DNA of 64,000 nt from an uncultured Gammaproteobacteria bacterium (lineage in GTDB: Bacteria; Pseudomonadota; Gammaproteobacteria; PS1; Pseudothioglobaceae). A program made the translations under genes and the position numbers. Each line of letters opens with the position of its first letter. The first letter of the stretch is position 1. Location of the stretch: NCBI GenBank assembly GCA_902509905.1, contig CABWZI010000008.1, forward strand, positions 1 through 64,000, read 5' to 3'. The notes beneath the pieces are model-generated. The model was not told where the DNA came from. It ran no database searches and saw only the letters and a program-made list of their open reading frames with translations. Below are positions 63,228-64,000 of the stretch, piece by piece.

Positions 63228-64000
63228 ATGAATTTACTAGATTTTCAAGCAGGGATAGAGCACCCATTTTTTTTGATTGCTGGGCCGTGCGTTATTGAAT
63301 CAGAGGCCTTAGCAATGGAGAGTGCGAGCTATCTTAAGAAAGTTTGTGAAGAGTTAGATATCAACTTTATATATAAATCATCTTTTGATAAGGCGAATAG
63401 AACCAGTGCAGAGAGTTTTCGTGGCTTGGGGATAGAAAAAGGTCTTCAGATTCTTGAAAAAGTTAAATCAGAAGTTGGTGTTGCAGTTTTAACTGATGTT
63501 CATGAAGACACGCCCTTAGGTGAAGTGAGTTCAGTAGTTGATGTTCTTCAAACGCCAGCATTTCTGGTAAGACAAACCAATTTTATTCAAAATGTTTGTA
63601 GCCAAGGATTGCCTGTGAATATTAAAAAAGGTCAATTCCAGGCGCCGTGGGATATGGAGAATGTTGTTGAGAAAGCTAAATCCACTGGCAATGAGAAAAT
63701 TATGATTTGCGATAGAGGCACTTCATTTGGTTATAACACTCTGGTTTCAGATATGAGAGGACTGTCCAGTATGAGGTCAACTAATTGCCCCATAATTTTT
63801 GATGCAACTCATTCTGTTCAGCAGCCTGGAGGTATGGGCACAACATCTGGCGGACAAAGAGAGATGGTTCCAGTTCTAGCGAGGGCGGCTATAGCCTCTG
63901 GAGTTTCGGGAGTCTTTATGGAGACTCATCCAAATCCAGATCAGGCAAAAAGTGACGGTCAAAACTCTATGCCTATGAACTTAATGTTTACACTTTTAGA
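63228..64000 (+). CDS. kdsA: 3-deoxy-8-phosphooctulonate synthase (3' partial)
   Basis: The frame starts at ATG 63228 and runs off the window end, showing 257 of about 280 codons. [12 protein letters not shown] and [11 protein letters not shown] are active-site segments, and T-D-V-H-E, F-L-V-R-Q-T-N and [11 protein letters not shown] confirm Kdo-8-phosphate synthase. It condenses PEP and arabinose-5-phosphate for lipopolysaccharide. It is divergent from trpC. Confidence 0.95.
   Translation, partial: MNLLDFQAGIEHPFFLIAGPCVIESEALAMESASYLKKVCEELDINFIYKSSFDKANRTSAESFRGLGIEKGLQILEKVKSEVGVAVLTDVHEDTPLGEVSSVVDVLQTPAFLVRQTNFIQNVCSQGLPVNIKKGQFQAPWDMENVVEKAKSTGNEKIMICDRGTSFGYNTLVSDMRGLSSMRSTNCPIIFDATHSVQQPGGMGTTSGGQREMVPVLARAAIASGVSGVFMETHPNPDQAKSDGQNSMPMNLMFTLL

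Noticed and set aside
1-64000. CRISPR arrays, rRNA genes, prophage structural genes
   Set aside because: No regularly spaced repeats, rRNA or phage genes were seen.

Overview
The window looks like a chromosome segment from a low-GC marine gammaproteobacterium. The housekeeping content (lolC/lolD, lpxK, kdsA/kdsB, the rnm-yciO pair, glmS, carAB-greA, prmA) is proteobacterial, with a gammaproteobacterial flavour. A dsrC-dsrM-dsrK set, with both redox cysteines in DsrC, points to sulfur oxidation. An oxaloacetate decarboxylase sodium pump (oadGAB), a photolyase and the low GC fit the SUP05/Arctic96BD-19 group (Thioglobaceae). That placement is inference from gene content; no rRNA is present.

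Layout. (1) 1-16131 is an AT-rich surface-polysaccharide locus, mostly on the + strand: a cut-off GNGPSL-type protein, an unknown protein with a G-N-H-R motif, an FkbM methyltransferase, GT4, GT2 and GT4 glycosyltransferases, a WbpA-type UDP-sugar dehydrogenase, an EpsG-type polymerase, a PglC-type initiating phosphoglycosyltransferase, a metallophosphoesterase, an ATP-grasp ligase, an SDR epimerase, a DegT aminotransferase, a WbpM-type dehydratase, galU on the other strand, and a TylF-type methyltransferase. (2) 16211-18590 is a small accessory island against the 3' end of glmS. It holds three copies of a glmS-end-like sequence, two copies of a roughly 400-bp module (one intact, one decayed) coding for a small recombinase-type DNA-binding protein, unrelated cargo genes and gene remnants. 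(3) 18572-34730 is core metabolism: glmS, rnm, yciO, a MazEF-like pair, alaS, prmA, thiS, carA, carB, greA, a class V aminotransferase, two GNAT enzymes and a XerD-type recombinase. (4) 34761-41978 holds rplS with promoter and terminator, gltD, dsrCMK, amiC, tsaE and yrbG. (5) 42126-53854 holds hemD, an unknown gene, a sulfotransferase, infA, tRNA-Leu(CAA), oadGAB, a phosphodiesterase, lolD, lolC, lpxK, a Trm112-like protein, kdsB, folD and a glutaredoxin-like protein. (6) 53874-64000 holds a small metallopeptidase-like protein, purK/purE, bioH/bioF, thiG, an oxidoreductase, upp, a photolyase, tRNA-Ser(GCT), an OsmC-like protein, trpC and the start of kdsA.

The most interesting feature is the glmS-linked island. 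A repeat of about 54 bp (about 45 positions identical by hand count), including the glmS 3' coding end and its downstream flank, recurs about 2.1 kb away. A third, shorter version lies between them. The 400-bp modules begin exactly at these glmS-end-like sequences and are followed by different cargo. This suggests small elements stacking at one attachment site. The only recombinase-like gene in them lacks a catalytic domain.

Several genes were placed by reading the sequence directly because they are short or run off an edge: the four-cysteine protein at 16211, the Trm112-like protein at 51755, remnants at 17317 and 17515, and the partial genes at both ends.
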